From positions 495,501 through 559,500 of the forward strand of contig JAHCHX010000001.1 of NCBI GenBank assembly GCA_026129545.1: 64,000 nt of DNA. The letters are read 5' to 3'. Below the pieces are notes generated by a model. That model had not been told where the DNA came from and made no database searches. It saw nothing but the letters and a program-made list of their open reading frames with translations. Made by a program: the position numbers and the translations under genes. The DNA comes from Saprospiraceae bacterium. GTDB taxonomy: Bacteria; Bacteroidota; Bacteroidia; Chitinophagales; Saprospiraceae. Below are positions 53,408-63,079 of the stretch, one piece after another; position 1 is the stretch's first letter; each line of letters starts with the position of its first letter.

Positions 53408-56400
53408 TCACATATTCCTCCGATACTGCCCCCCCACCTCATACAGCGCGTGCGTAATCTGCCCCAGCGAGCAAACTTTCACCGCCTCCATGAGTTCGGC
53501 GAAGAGGTTTTCGTTGTGGACGGCAGCCATTTGCAGGCGGCGCAGCGCGTCTTTCGATTGTAGTTCGTTGGCCTTGTGCAAGTTGCGCAGCGTCTGGATT
53601 TGCGCCTCCTTCTCCTCTTCTTCCGCGCGAATGACTTCTTTCGGCAAAATCGTCGGCGAACCCTCCTTCGAGAGGAAGGTGTTGACCCCGATGATGGGCA
53701 GTTCGCCCGTGTGTTTCAGCGTCTCGTAATAAAGGCTCTCCTCTTGGATTTTGCCGCGCTGGTACATCGTCTCCATCGCGCCCAGTACGCCGCCGCGCTC
53801 GGTGATGCGGTCGAATTCCGACAGCACGGCCTCCTCCACGAGGTCGGTCAGTTCTTCGATGATGAACGAGCCTTGCAGCGGGTTTTCGTTTTTCGCCAGC
53901 CCCAGTTCGTGGTTGATAATCAACTGAATCGCCATGGCGCGGCGCACCGATTCCTCCGTCGGCGTGGTGATGGCCTCGTCGTAGGCGTTGGTGTGGAGCG
54001 AGTTGCAGTTGTCGTAAATCGCGTAGAGCGCCTGCAAGGTCGTGCGGATGTCGTTGAATGCGATTTCCTGCGCGTGGAGGCTGCGCCCGGAGGTCTGGAT
54101 GTGGTATTTGAGCATCTGGCTGCGCTTGTTCGCGCCGTATTTGAAGCGCATGGCTTTTGCCCAAATCCGCCGCGCCACGCGCCCGATGACCGCATATTCG
54201 GGGTCGGTGCCATTGCTGAAAAAGAAGGAAAGATTGGGCGCGAAATCGTCCACCTTCATGCCGCGCGAGGCGTAGTATTCCACAAACGTGAAGCCGTTGG
54301 CCAGGGTGAAAGCGAGTTGCGAAATCGGGTTGGCGCCAGCCTCGGCAATGTGGTAGCCGGAAATCGAAACCGAGTAGAAATTCCGAACCTTGTTTTTGAT
54401 AAAATAATCCTGCACGTCGCCCATCACGCGCAGGCTGAATTCCGTGCTGAAAATGCAGGTGTTCTGCGCCTGGTCTTCTTTCAAAATGTCGGCCTGCACC
54501 GTGCCGCGAACGGCGGAAAGGGCGTAGGCCTTTATTTTTTCGTAGACTTCTTTTGGCAACACGTCGTCGCCGGTGATGCCGAGGAGCAAGAGGCCGAGGC
54601 CGTCGTTGCCTTCGGGTAGCGTCGTAACGTCCGTAACGTCGGAAGGGTTTGAAACCCTTCCGACGTTAGTATCAACGTTGGAATTATATCGCGGTCTCGG
54701 CAAACCTTTATCGTCATATTTCTCCTTCAACTTCGCCTCCACGAGGTGTTCCAACTTATGCTCCCGAATGTACTTCTCGCACTGCTGGTCAATCGCCGCG
54801 TTCATAAAAAACGCTGCGATGGTGGCCGCAGGACCATTTATCGTCATCGAAACTGACGTCTTCGGGTCGCAAAGGTCGAAGCCTGAATAGAGTTTTTTGG
54901 CGTCGTCGAGGCAGCAAACGGACACACCGGAGTTGCCGACTTTGCCATAAATGTCGGGGCGGTAATCGGGGTCTTCGCCATAGAGCGTCACCGAGTCGAA
55001 CGCCGTGCTCAGGCGTGCCGCAGGCAAGCCGAGGCTGACGTAGTGGAAACGTTTGTTCGTGCGCTCGGGGCCGCCTTCGCCGGCAAACATCCGGGTCGGG
55101 TCTTCGCCTTCGCGTTTGAAGGGGAAAACGCCCGCCGTGTAGGGGAACTCGCCCGGCACATTTTCCTGCAAACGCCAGCGCAGGATGTCGCCCCAATCCT
55201 TGAATTTCGGGAATGCCACGCGCGGGATGCGGGTGTGCGACAGGCTTTCAGTGAAAGTTTTTACCCGAATCTCTTTGTCGCGGACGTGATAAATGTACTC
55301 GTCGGCGGCGTATTGCGCCTTTTTCGCTTCGTGACCTTCGAGGATGCGTTTGCAGCGCCAGTCGAGTTGGGCTTCGAGGTCAGCATAGCGTTTTTGCAAA
55401 GTTTGCAGCAAGTCGTCCGACGATTTTGATTCGTCGGACGACTGGAGCATCTCAATCGTATTTTTCAAGCTCCACATCTTCCGCGCAATCGCCACCTGCT
55501 CCTCCACGTCGAGGTCGTATTTGCGGTTCGTCTCGGCGATTTCCGACAAATAGCGCACGCGCTGCGGCGGGATGATGTAGATTTTCTCCGACATCTCGTC
55601 GGTGGCGTGGAAGTGGGATTGGAAATTCGCTCCGGTTTTTTCATTCAAAAGGTCAATGATGCGGCGGTAAAGTTGGTTCACGCCGGGGTCGTTGAACTGG
55701 CTGGCGATGCAGCCGAACACGGGCATTTCGTCCACCGCCACATTCCATGCGTTGCGGTTGCGCTGCACCTGTTTGCGCACGTCGCGCAGGGCGTCGAGGG
55801 CGCCGCGTTTGTCGAACTTGTTGATGGCAATCACGTCGGCGAAGTCGAGCATATCAATTTTTTCCAACTGCGTGGCCGCGCCAAATTCGGGGGTCATTAC
55901 ATAGAGGCTCAGGTCCGAGTGGTCCACGATTTCCGTGTCGCTCTGCCCGATGCCTGATGTTTCCAAAATAATCAAGTCGTACTTCGCCGCTTTCAGAATG
56001 TCCACTGCCGCGTGGACGTACTTGGACAAGGCCAGATTGCTTTGCCGCGTCGCCAGCGAGCGCATATACACGCGAGGATTGTTGATTGCGTTCATGCGGA
56101 TGCGGTCGCCGAGCAGGGCGCCGCCAGTCTTGCGCTTGGAGGGGTCAACGGAGACGATGGCGATTGTTTTGTCTTGAAAATCAAGCAGAAAGCGGCGCAC
56201 AAGTTCGTCCACGAGGGAGGACTTGCCTGCGCCGCCAGTGCCGGTGATGCCCAGAACGGGTGTTGTTCGTTGTTCGTTGTTCGTTGTTCGTTCGAGTTGT
56301 GGCGCGATTTCTTTTTCGTGAAAATCGGGGTTGTTTTCGGCAATGGAAATAAGCCGCGCCACCGCGCCGGGATTTTTTTCCGAAAAATGTTTGAGTTCGC

Positions 56401-56857
56401 CATTGAGGGAAAAACCCACCGGGAAATCGCATTTTTCCAGCACGTCATTTATCATGCCTTGCAAACCCATCTTGCGCCCGTCGTCGGGGTGGTAAATGCG
56501 GGTGATGCCGTATGCGTGCAATTCCTCGATTTCCGAAGGCAAAATGGTGCCGCCGCCGCCGCCGAAGATTTTGATGTGACCCGCGCCGCGCTCTTTGAGC
56601 AGGTCGTGCATGTATTTGAAATACTCGTTGTGGCCGCCTTGATAGGAGGTGATGGCGATGCCCTGCACGTCCTCCTGAATGGCGCAATCCACGATTTCCT
56701 GCACCGAGCGGTTGTGACCGAGATGGATGATTTCCGCGCCCGAAGACTGCATGATACGGCGCATGATATTGATGGCCGCATCATGACCATCGAACAGACT
56801 GGCGGCGGTGACGAGGCGGATTTTGTTTTTGGGCTGGTATGCGGTTGGATTTTGCAT
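53408..56857 (-). CDS. icmF: Fused isobutyryl-CoA mutase IcmF (B12-binding, G-protein and mutase domains)
   Basis: A 1,149-residue adenosylcobalamin enzyme that interconverts isobutyryl-CoA and n-butyryl-CoA, with a built-in MeaB-like chaperone. Domain 1 (about 10-150): B12-binding, [12 protein letters not shown] (DxHxxG type) and [15 protein letters not shown]. Domain 2 (about 200-430): G-protein with P-loop GTGGAGKS at 206-213, [21 protein letters not shown], and NKFDKRGA. Domain 3 (about 530-1149): mutase barrel, with [49 protein letters not shown] and [18 protein letters not shown]. Three foreign-looking repeat insertions lie in linkers near residues 188-200, 472-482 and 731-741. Upstream neighbour YceI is divergent. 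Confidence 0.93.
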   Translation of the reverse strand: MQNPTAYQPKNKIRLVTAASLFDGHDAAINIMRRIMQSSGAEIIHLGHNRSVQEIVDCAIQEDVQGIAITSYQGGHNEYFKYMHDLLKERGAGHIKIFGGGGGTILPSEIEELHAYGITRIYHPDDGRKMGLQGMINDVLEKCDFPVGFSLNGELKHFSEKNPGAVARLISIAENNPDFHEKEIAPQLERTTNNEQRTTPVLGITGTGGAGKSSLVDELVRRFLLDFQDKTIAIVSVDPSKRKTGGALLGDRIRMNAINNPRVYMRSLATRQSNLALSKYVHAAVDILKAAKYDLIILETSGIGQSDTEIVDHSDLSLYVMTPEFGAATQLEKIDMLDFADVIAINKFDKRGALDALRDVRKQVQRNRNAWNVAVDEMPVFGCIASQFNDPGVNQLYRRIIDLLNEKTGANFQSHFHATDEMSEKIYIIPPQRVRYLSEIAETNRKYDLDVEEQVAIARKMWSLKNTIEMLQSSDESKSSDDLLQTLQKRYADLEAQLDWRCKRILEGHEAKKAQYAADEYIYHVRDKEIRVKTFTESLSHTRIPRVAFPKFKDWGDILRWRLQENVPGEFPYTAGVFPFKREGEDPTRMFAGEGGPERTNKRFHYVSLGLPAARLSTAFDSVTLYGEDPDYRPDIYGKVGNSGVSVCCLDDAKKLYSGFDLCDPKTSVSMTINGPAATIAAFFMNAAIDQQCEKYIREHKLEHLVEAKLKEKYDDKGLPRPRYNSNVDTNVGRVSNPSDVTDVTTLPEGNDGLGLLLLGITGDDVLPKEVYEKIKAYALSAVRGTVQADILKEDQAQNTCIFSTEFSLRVMGDVQDYFIKNKVRNFYSVSISGYHIAEAGANPISQLAFTLANGFTFVEYYASRGMKVDDFAPNLSFFFSNGTDPEYAVIGRVARRIWAKAMRFKYGANKRSQMLKYHIQTSGRSLHAQEIAFNDIRTTLQALYAIYDNCNSLHTNAYDEAITTPTEESVRRAMAIQLIINHELGLAKNENPLQGSFIIEELTDLVEEAVLSEFDRITERGGVLGAMETMYQRGKIQEESLYYETLKHTGELPIIGVNTFLSKEGSPTILPKEVIRAEEEEKEAQIQTLRNLHKANELQSKDALRRLQMAAVHNENLFAELMEAVKVCSLGQITHALYEVGGQYRRNM
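54635..54667. repeat. 33-bp perfect palindrome inside icmF
   Basis: Two 16-base arms (54635-54650 and 54652-54667) around one central base. In the icmF frame it encodes [11 protein letters not shown]. Two adjacent 9-base direct repeats (CGTAACGTC) lie just to the left. The stem and peptide look like a palindromic dispersed repeat rather than part of the mutase fold. Confidence 0.9.
55411..55443. repeat. 33-bp perfect palindrome inside icmF (second type)
   Basis: Two perfect 13-base arms (55411-55423 and 55431-55443) around the loop TTTTGAT. It encodes [11 protein letters not shown] in the linker between the G-protein and mutase domains. A related copy is at 51023-51055. Confidence 0.9.
56265..56292. 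repeat. Four heptamer units inside icmF
   Basis: Four copies of GTTCGTT, the same heptamer as in the array at 566-719. In icmF they encode the TTNNEQRTT stretch just before the P-loop domain. Confidence 0.9.
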
Positions 56858-57065
56858 GGCGCTGTATGGTTAGGCAGAATTGGATGGGGCCTTTTTGATG
56901 GGGCAAAATTAGGAGAAAACTGCCGTGCGGAGGGGTTTTCCTATTTGAAAATGAAGACGCGGGTTTGAGAAAATTTATCACACTCAAAAAAATTAAGTGT
57001 TTCAACAACTAAATGACAAACACCTTGTTTAGATGTCATTCTTAAATTTGAAAAAACAAATCAAC

Positions 57066-57602
57066 ATGGCAAACACAACTTGGCAGCTCGACGCTGCGCA
57101 CTCCGAAGTAACCTTCCGCGTCCGCCACCTCGTCATCGCCACGGTGTCGGGCAAGTTCGACAAGTTTACCTCCTCCGTTACCAACGATGGCGATGATTTC
57201 ACCAATGCCAATATCGAGTTTGCCGTTGATACGGCCTCTGTCAACACCGGCGTGGAAGCTCGCGACAACCACTTGCGCGGCGACGACTTTTTCAACAGCG
57301 AAAAATTCCCGCAAATGACTTTCAAGTCTACTAGCCTGAAAAAACTGGGTGCTGACGATTATCAACTCGATGGCAACCTGACCATTCGCGACGTGACCAA
57401 GCCTATTTCGCTGAAAGTCGAATTTGGCGGCACGGCTACCGACCCCTATGGCAATCGCAAGGCGGGGTTTGAAGTGACGGGCACGCTCAATCGCAAGGAG
57501 TTTGGTCTTCGTTGGGATGCCGTCACAGAAGCGGGCGGCGCTGTCGTGTCAGACGAAGTGAAAATCCAAGCCAATGTCCAATACGCCAAGGCACAGTCAT
57601 AA
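57066..57602 (+). CDS. YceI-family protein
   Basis: A 178-residue lipocalin-like protein (TWQLDAAHSEVTFRVRHLVIATVSGKFDKF, DTASVNTGVEARDNHLRGDDFFNSEKFPQMTF, LTIRDVTKPISLKVEFGG, FGLRWDA). YceI proteins bind long isoprenoids or other lipids. No signal peptide is seen with the start at 57066 (MANTTWQLD), so this is the cytoplasmic type. A TAAATTTG box at 57043 lies too close to the start for a confident promoter call. Confidence 0.92.
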   Translation: MANTTWQLDAAHSEVTFRVRHLVIATVSGKFDKFTSSVTNDGDDFTNANIEFAVDTASVNTGVEARDNHLRGDDFFNSEKFPQMTFKSTSLKKLGADDYQLDGNLTIRDVTKPISLKVEFGGTATDPYGNRKAGFEVTGTLNRKEFGLRWDAVTEAGGAVVSDEVKIQANVQYAKAQS

Positions 57603-57625
57603 GAGCAACGCGCAATTATTGGAGA

Positions 57626-57662
57626 AGCCCGATGGTAGTCATATCAGACTTGCCACCGGGCT
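57626..57662 (+). terminator. Terminator of the YceI gene
   Basis: AGCCCGATGG pairs with CCACCGGGCT (one mismatch) and is followed by nine Ts. Confidence 0.9.
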
Positions 57663-57702
57663 TTTTTTTTCGAGACTTGCGGAGAGGGTATAGCGGCCTC
57701 GT

Positions 57703-58569
57703 TCACCAACTCCACAAATCCTGCTCCCGATTGAAGAGGTCGTCTTCTATTTTTTGTGCGTGGAGCAGTAGGTCGGTGCCGGCCAGATAGTCTTGAAGAC
57801 GCATGTCGTGCAGGTTGTTTTCCTTCATGACGAAAGAGGTAAAATACCGCATCTCAAAAAGGTCTTCCCAAGAGAGGGTGGTAGCGTGGTTGCCTCCGTG
57901 CAAGGGGGCTTTTCTGCCTGCCAATAGGGCGCGTGCCGAGGGGTAATGCACCCAGAACAGCGGTTTTTCATAGCGGAAATTGCCGTCTTCGTCCAACACG
58001 TCAATGAGCGGCGCAATGCCGAGGATGCGCACCCGAAGGGTGCTGGTGCGGGTGTCGAAAAACCAGCTCTCTTTCAGACGGTAACGCCGAACATCCTCCC
58101 AGTTCAGCTCGGTTCTCACTTCCCGCCATTGTTCGGTGTAATCTTCTGGGTTCCAGAGCAGGATGGTATCCTTGCGCATCAAAATGGATTCCACGTCGGT
58201 AAGCGATAGAGGGGTGGTAAATTGGTCGTTTACGGTGCTGTAAACAGTCAAGTCGCCTGCGAGCGCCGCTTCGGAAAAAATGGTGAACAAAGGTGATTCG
58301 GGAGCTACAAAGGGCAGATTCATTTTTTCGCGTGTGTCAATGACGCGCCAAATTCGTTTTTCCCACAAAATATCCGCCTCTCGAATCGGTGGATATAGCA
58401 GGGTTCGGTGTTCGCTCACGACAGTCCGCTCCGTGATGTCGTCGAGCGGCGGGTATGTCAATTCGGGGATGGGGTCGGTAGTTTGCGCGAGCGCAAGGGT
58501 GGCGGAGAGCAAGGTTCCGCCGAGGAGGCCCAATAAACGGGCTGCCCGCAGTGACAGCAGATTTGTCAT
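57703..58569 (-). CDS. gldN: GldN-family gliding/type IX secretion protein
   Basis: A 288-residue exported protein with a signal peptide (LLGLLGGTLLSATLALA). The GldN/PorN core is plain: YPPIREADILWEKRIWRVIDTREKMNLPF, TVYSTVNDQFTTPLSLTDV, YRLKESWFFDTRTSTLRVRILGIAPL, LFWVHYPSARALLAGRKA, LSWEDLFEMRYFTSFVMKENN. GldN joins GldK in the periplasmic ring of the T9SS. It normally lies at the end of gldKLMN, but here it stands alone, next to yceI and gmhB, so it may be an additional copy (like GldO) or part of a split cluster. Confidence 0.88.
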   Translation of the reverse strand: MTNLLSLRAARLLGLLGGTLLSATLALAQTTDPIPELTYPPLDDITERTVVSEHRTLLYPPIREADILWEKRIWRVIDTREKMNLPFVAPESPLFTIFSEAALAGDLTVYSTVNDQFTTPLSLTDVESILMRKDTILLWNPEDYTEQWREVRTELNWEDVRRYRLKESWFFDTRTSTLRVRILGIAPLIDVLDEDGNFRYEKPLFWVHYPSARALLAGRKAPLHGGNHATTLSWEDLFEMRYFTSFVMKENNLHDMRLQDYLAGTDLLLHAQKIEDDLFNREQDLWSW

Positions 58570-58585
58570 GTGGTAGTGTGTTTAG

Positions 58586-58690
58586 TATACCTCGCGGCGC
58601 CAAGTTTTGGGCATAGATGCAATCGCAATCTGCTCAAAATCAGGGGTGTCAATCATGTTCATTTGACAAATTCTAGCGAATCAAGGTATA
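58586..58690 (+). repeat. 105-bp interspersed repeat, copy 4
   Basis: Most diverged of the four full copies (TATACCTCGCGGCGCCAAG ... CGAATCAAGGTATA) but the same length. It lies 17 bases upstream of the gldN start, in the 337-base gap before gmhB. The remainder of that gap (58691-58906) shows nothing that I recognise. Confidence 0.9.
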
Positions 58691-58906
58691 ATTTGAAAGA
58701 AGGATAAAAGAAACCGGGTGGGCATTAGGTAAATCAAAAAGCCATTCGCAGGTGCTTTTATATTCGGGTGTCAGGAAGGCAATACTCGGGCAGAATTCCC
58801 TTGTTGAAAGTAGAAAGACATTCTCGTGTGAAAATTAAAAGTTTTTCGTAACGAGAGCGGAGCTCAAACGGGGCGCGTCGAAACCCTGTTGCAGGCGTTA
58901 AAAATT

Positions 58907-59455
58907 TTAACAGTTGGCGATAAAGCGAGCAAAATGCAACAGGGAGCCAAACCGGAAGTCAACCTTCATGTTCGCCAACATTTCAGCATCTTCCGATTTG
59001 CCTGCGATGAGTGCCGTGTGCATTCCCAAGGCCTGCCCGAAAGTGATATCGGAGGCCGAATCGCCCACCAGCCAAGCATTTTCAAAATCAATATCGGGGA
59101 AATCCGCCAGTGCCAGCCACGCCATCCCGGTGGCTGGTTTGCGGCAACGGCAACCTGCTTCTTTGGAGTGAGGGCAGTAATATGCGCGGTCTATGCGCCC
59201 GTTGGCGGCATGCACCCAATCGAACATTTTTCGATGAACATCGGCTAAGTTTTTCTCGGTCATGAGTCCTTTCCCAATACCTGCCTGATTGGTGACGACG
59301 ATGATGCGGCCAAAATGCTCGGCCAACAAGCGCATGGCCTCCTCCGAACCCTCCGTAGGAACAAATGCCTCTGGCGCACGCACATAATCGCCCGGCAATC
59401 GCACATTGACGACACCGTCTCGGTCGAGAAACAAAGCAGGCCGATGGTATGTCAT
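58907..59455 (-). CDS. gmhB: D-glycero-D-manno-heptose 1,7-bisphosphate 7-phosphatase
   Basis: A 182-residue HAD phosphatase that acts in ADP-heptose synthesis for the LPS inner core. Catalytic DxD is FLDRDGVVN (Asp11, Asp13); VVTNQAGIGKGLMTE is motif II; the zinc-binding loop CPHSKEAGCRCRKP is typical of GmhB; VGDSASDITFGQALG is motif IV. The other heptose genes are not nearby. Its start is 12 bases after the stop of the 1,203-residue gene on the same strand, so the two are likely co-transcribed. Confidence 0.88.
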   Translation of the reverse strand: MTYHRPALFLDRDGVVNVRLPGDYVRAPEAFVPTEGSEEAMRLLAEHFGRIIVVTNQAGIGKGLMTEKNLADVHRKMFDWVHAANGRIDRAYYCPHSKEAGCRCRKPATGMAWLALADFPDIDFENAWLVGDSASDITFGQALGMHTALIAGKSEDAEMLANMKVDFRFGSLLHFARFIANC

Positions 59456-59467
59456 TTTTGATAAGCC

Positions 59468-62400
59468 CTAAAAGTCGGTACCCAGTGCAAAGTGGAACAG
59501 AGGCTTTTGCACCACGCGCGATTCGATGCCCCACCCGTAATCGGCACGCAGGTACATCCCGAAGATGAGCGCCCGAGCGCCAAATCCATATCCTGCCACC
59601 AAGGGGTCGCGGTAGTAGTTGACTTTCGCAATCACGATGGGCGGCGTGTTGGGGTTGTTGGGGTAGTAGTAATAAACAATGTTGATGGGGTTGTCGCCAT
59701 CATAAGGCGACCTGCCTTGCCAAGCGGTGCCGACATCGAAGAACCCGACCAATTGGAAGTTGCGCCAGAAATTGCCCATAACAGGCTTGTTGGAGAAGTA
59801 TTTAAAGATAGGTACGCGCAGCTCGGCATTGGCCAGCACGAAAGAGTTGCCGTTGCGAATGTTTTGGTTGAACCCACGGATATTGGTGGCAAGCGTTTGA
59901 TAGGCAAAATTGCCCTCTTGCGGAATGGGTATGTTTTGATTGAATCGCGGAAAAATCCAATTGTCCACCCCTCCGAGATAATAGAGTATCCTTTCCGACC
60001 CAAAGCTCGTGGCACCCGCCAAGCGCAGCGCAAGGATGGTGCGACGGTCGAGCAATTGGTAGTGGCGAGCGTCGAGACCGATGACGCTCATGATGCCTTT
60101 GTTGAAGCTGAGGCTCCAATTGGGTTGGAAATTCAGGTCGAACCGCTTCACCACTTCGCCGTAGAGTTTTGCTCTCGAACCCGTTTTCAGGTTCATGTCC
60201 ACATCCACCGTGTTGTCATAGACCAAGCTCATGCCTACGGAGGCTCGTTGCTCGGCATAGTCGGGCGTTTCGAGCGTCGCCCGATTGGTGCTCAGCGCTA
60301 TGGTTTTGTCCTGACGAATGATGGCATGGCCTCTCACGCTGAAAAACACATCGAGTGGGTAGCGCAATTCGTAAAAGCCGAGGATGGTGTTGGTGCGAAT
60401 CTGCTGTTGGGAGGGCGGCAAGCCCGGCAGGTTTTGGTCGAGGGTGTTGACGAGGCTCCTGCGGTAGAGGGCGTAGCGTTTGTCCCAACGGCGTTTTTTG
60501 TCGTCGAACCACACATAGTATTCCGCGCCGTTGAAGGTAGTGGGCAGTCGGAAGCCTGCCTCCACCACATAATTTTCCAGCAAGTCCTTAAAATTCGCTT
60601 TGATAAGAATGCCGGGTGGGGGTGTTTGAAAACCGCCGGGTGAGCTGGCAAAGGTTTCAAGTCCGCCGAAAAGCAGGTTGTTGTCTAGACTGGTGGACAC
60701 ATAATCCGTGCGGAATTTCAGGCGGTAAGGGATGATTTGCGAAGGGTTGAAGCGAATGACTGATTGGTTTTTGCTTGCGTCCGCGAGGGGGCGCATACTC
60801 TTAAGCGGGCGGCGTGGCGCTGGCAGGGAATCAATTCTCATGCCTGGTTCTTCCCCCGTCTCCTCGCGCACTGGCTTGGTCAAGCGTGTTTGCTCGCTTT
60901 CCTGCGACAAAGCAGGGGGAGGTGTGGCAAGATGTTCTGGCACCTGAAACAGCCACCCAAGAGGGATCGGGGTTATCGAGTCGGCTTTGGCGATTTGGGG
61001 TTCGATGGGCTGTTTTTCAGGGATTTGGGAGATGCCTTCCAAGTCTGGTTGGGGCGGCACTGGCAGTCCCGCTTGGCGGTAGGTCAGTTCGCGGAAGCGC
61101 GTGATACGGGCTGGCGCTTGAGCCTCGGGGTTTGGTTTAGGGCTGTAAAACAGGGTTTTGCCCTCGCGGATGATGGTCTCCACCATTCGGCCACTGCGCA
61201 TGGAAAGATGATGTTCCGCAATATTGCGGTCGTAATTGGTTTGGTTCCAAGTGCGGGCGCGTTTTTTGAAAATAACAAACGAGCGGATGCTGTCCACGGT
61301 GGTTGAGTCAATGTTTTGCAGCACCGTGTCCAAGGGGGCCAAGAATTCGAGCACTCGCTCCATGGGCCACTCACCGGGCTGTTTGTCGTCCAACGTTTTC
61401 ACTTCCGCTCCATCGTTGAGATAAATGACGGCCTCAGTGTAAGCATGGTAAGGCTCCAGATAGCCCGCTTGGCGATTGAACACCCCATTCTCATCGCTCA
61501 AAAAGGCGAAGTAGGTGCTGTCCACTCCAATCGGGTTGCGCTCGTCGAACATGGGCGTCTGGGTGATGCGAACCAATTCTGGGCTGCGGCTATCGAGGTC
61601 GAAAAAGAAAATATCGAAGCGGCCAAGTGGCAGAATGGTATCCAAACGCTCCGTTGTCAGGGTGTCAGAGACGCGATTGCTGCTGAAAAGTATGCCTCTG
61701 CGCCCGTCGAGAATGGTGTAAGATGCGTCGAGGTCGTCCCAGAAGTCTTGAGTGAGGCGCTCCGTCTGCTTCGTCACGGTACGGTACATGAACAAATCGG
61801 AATAGCCGCGCACGGCACCCGAAAACACCAACTCCACCGGATTGATAAAATCAAGGCTGAACACGCGCTGATACTCCGGCGACAGGTCGGCAATGGTTCG
61901 CTTGATTTTGTTGCCGCTCAAATCGAGCATGGCCAAGCGCACGATGTCGCGGCGCTCATACATCACGGCCAGTTGTTTGTTGTCGGGGCTCCACGCGAGT
62001 TTTGGGTAGTTGTAGTCGGTGGTTTGCAGTGCGTTGCGGGCACCTCCGCCAAACACGCGCTGGCGTTTGCCGGTCTTGAGGTCTTGCACCCACACGCGCC
62101 ATTTGCCGATGTCGTTGCTCACCCATGCGATGCGCTTGCCATCGGGGCTGATTTTCGCCTCGCTCAATGGGAGTTTGCGTTTGTTTTTCACGGTTATTTT
62201 CGTCAGATCGTCGGGTTTTTTCATAAACTTGGCCTCCTCCTGATAGCGGCGCTTGTAGTATTCCAGCATAAGCTCGGTGGTGCGCCGGTAGCCATTGCCG
62301 AGTACATATAGGAAGCCCACGTCAACGCTGCGATTGATGCGGGTGAGGTATAGCAGGTTGCTGACCGTGCTTCGCCCGAAGTGCAGGCCGATGTAGTTCC

Positions 62401-63079
62401 AGAAGGCGTGGCCGGCAAGCCGGGGGTGGCTTTTGGCCAATTTGTCGAAATTGGGATATTTGCCCGAACGTATCAAGTCGCGCAGTTGGTTGTCTAGCTC
62501 GCTGCTCCACTCTTCGCCACAGTAAGCCGAAAGCCCGTTGGTGTACCATCCCGGCAAGTTGAGCAACACCGCGTTTTGCACGATTTCCTGCAAATTGGTA
62601 CCAAACAACATCGAGTTGATGAGCACTCCCGCCACGCCTTCGCGGATTTGAGTGCGCAAATGGTGGTGGTTGCCATCGAAAAAGACAAATACTTTGGTGC
62701 CAATGACCTTTGTCTCCCCAGCCCGCAGCTGAAACACCTCATCCTCGCCTATATTGCTTTGCTTAAGGTCGGTCAAATCAGAGAAAACCAACATCTCGAT
62801 TTTGTCGGTCATTTGGTGCTCCAGCATTTGCTGCAAAGAGGGAAAATCGAGCTCGGCTGTTTGCAGGGCCGACTGAGCTATGTTGCGGGCATCGCCATAC
62901 CAGTAAGTGATGAGGTTGGAGGTCTCATAAAGCATCCACTCGTCAATTTGGCGATTGTATTGCACACGGTTTTTTCCAAAAGAAGTTTGAGAGGTGGTTT
63001 GAGCCACAAGCGCCTCACCGCCGCACAAGGCAACAAAAAAAGAACAGAAGAGAACCGTGCAAGTAGCCGTTTTTGTCAT
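59468..63079 (-). CDS. TolB-like propeller fused to an Omp85-type outer-membrane barrel
   Basis: A 1,203-residue exported protein. Signal peptide (TCTVLFCSFFVALCGGEALVAQ); an N-terminal region to about 290 that resembles peptidase MA proteins (NLPGWYTNGLSAYCGEEW at 174-191) but with REGVA at 146-150 where a zinc HExxH would be expected; a WD40-like/TolB propeller of about 300 residues (LPLSEAKISPDGKRIAWVSND, YPKLAWSPDNKQLAVMYERRD, GRRGILFSSNRVSDT); a disordered Pro-rich linker; and a C-terminal barrel (GSRAKLYGEVVKRFDLNFQPNWSLSF, FVLANAELRVPIF, FQLVGFFDVGTAWQG, RADYGWGIESR) of the BamA/surface-antigen type. Role unknown; possibly an outer-membrane assembly or surface-presentation protein. Confidence 0.75.
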   Translation of the reverse strand: MTKTATCTVLFCSFFVALCGGEALVAQTTSQTSFGKNRVQYNRQIDEWMLYETSNLITYWYGDARNIAQSALQTAELDFPSLQQMLEHQMTDKIEMLVFSDLTDLKQSNIGEDEVFQLRAGETKVIGTKVFVFFDGNHHHLRTQIREGVAGVLINSMLFGTNLQEIVQNAVLLNLPGWYTNGLSAYCGEEWSSELDNQLRDLIRSGKYPNFDKLAKSHPRLAGHAFWNYIGLHFGRSTVSNLLYLTRINRSVDVGFLYVLGNGYRRTTELMLEYYKRRYQEEAKFMKKPDDLTKITVKNKRKLPLSEAKISPDGKRIAWVSNDIGKWRVWVQDLKTGKRQRVFGGGARNALQTTDYNYPKLAWSPDNKQLAVMYERRDIVRLAMLDLSGNKIKRTIADLSPEYQRVFSLDFINPVELVFSGAVRGYSDLFMYRTVTKQTERLTQDFWDDLDASYTILDGRRGILFSSNRVSDTLTTERLDTILPLGRFDIFFFDLDSRSPELVRITQTPMFDERNPIGVDSTYFAFLSDENGVFNRQAGYLEPYHAYTEAVIYLNDGAEVKTLDDKQPGEWPMERVLEFLAPLDTVLQNIDSTTVDSIRSFVIFKKRARTWNQTNYDRNIAEHHLSMRSGRMVETIIREGKTLFYSPKPNPEAQAPARITRFRELTYRQAGLPVPPQPDLEGISQIPEKQPIEPQIAKADSITPIPLGWLFQVPEHLATPPPALSQESEQTRLTKPVREETGEEPGMRIDSLPAPRRPLKSMRPLADASKNQSVIRFNPSQIIPYRLKFRTDYVSTSLDNNLLFGGLETFASSPGGFQTPPPGILIKANFKDLLENYVVEAGFRLPTTFNGAEYYVWFDDKKRRWDKRYALYRRSLVNTLDQNLPGLPPSQQQIRTNTILGFYELRYPLDVFFSVRGHAIIRQDKTIALSTNRATLETPDYAEQRASVGMSLVYDNTVDVDMNLKTGSRAKLYGEVVKRFDLNFQPNWSLSFNKGIMSVIGLDARHYQLLDRRTILALRLAGATSFGSERILYYLGGVDNWIFPRFNQNIPIPQEGNFAYQTLATNIRGFNQNIRNGNSFVLANAELRVPIFKYFSNKPVMGNFWRNFQLVGFFDVGTAWQGRSPYDGDNPINIVYYYYPNNPNTPPIVIAKVNYYRDPLVAGYGFGARALIFGMYLRADYGWGIESRVVQKPLFHFALGTDF

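Noticed and set aside
53576..54619. 347-codon frame opposite icmF (also 56012-56968)
   Set aside because: Antisense shadows of a well-conserved enzyme.
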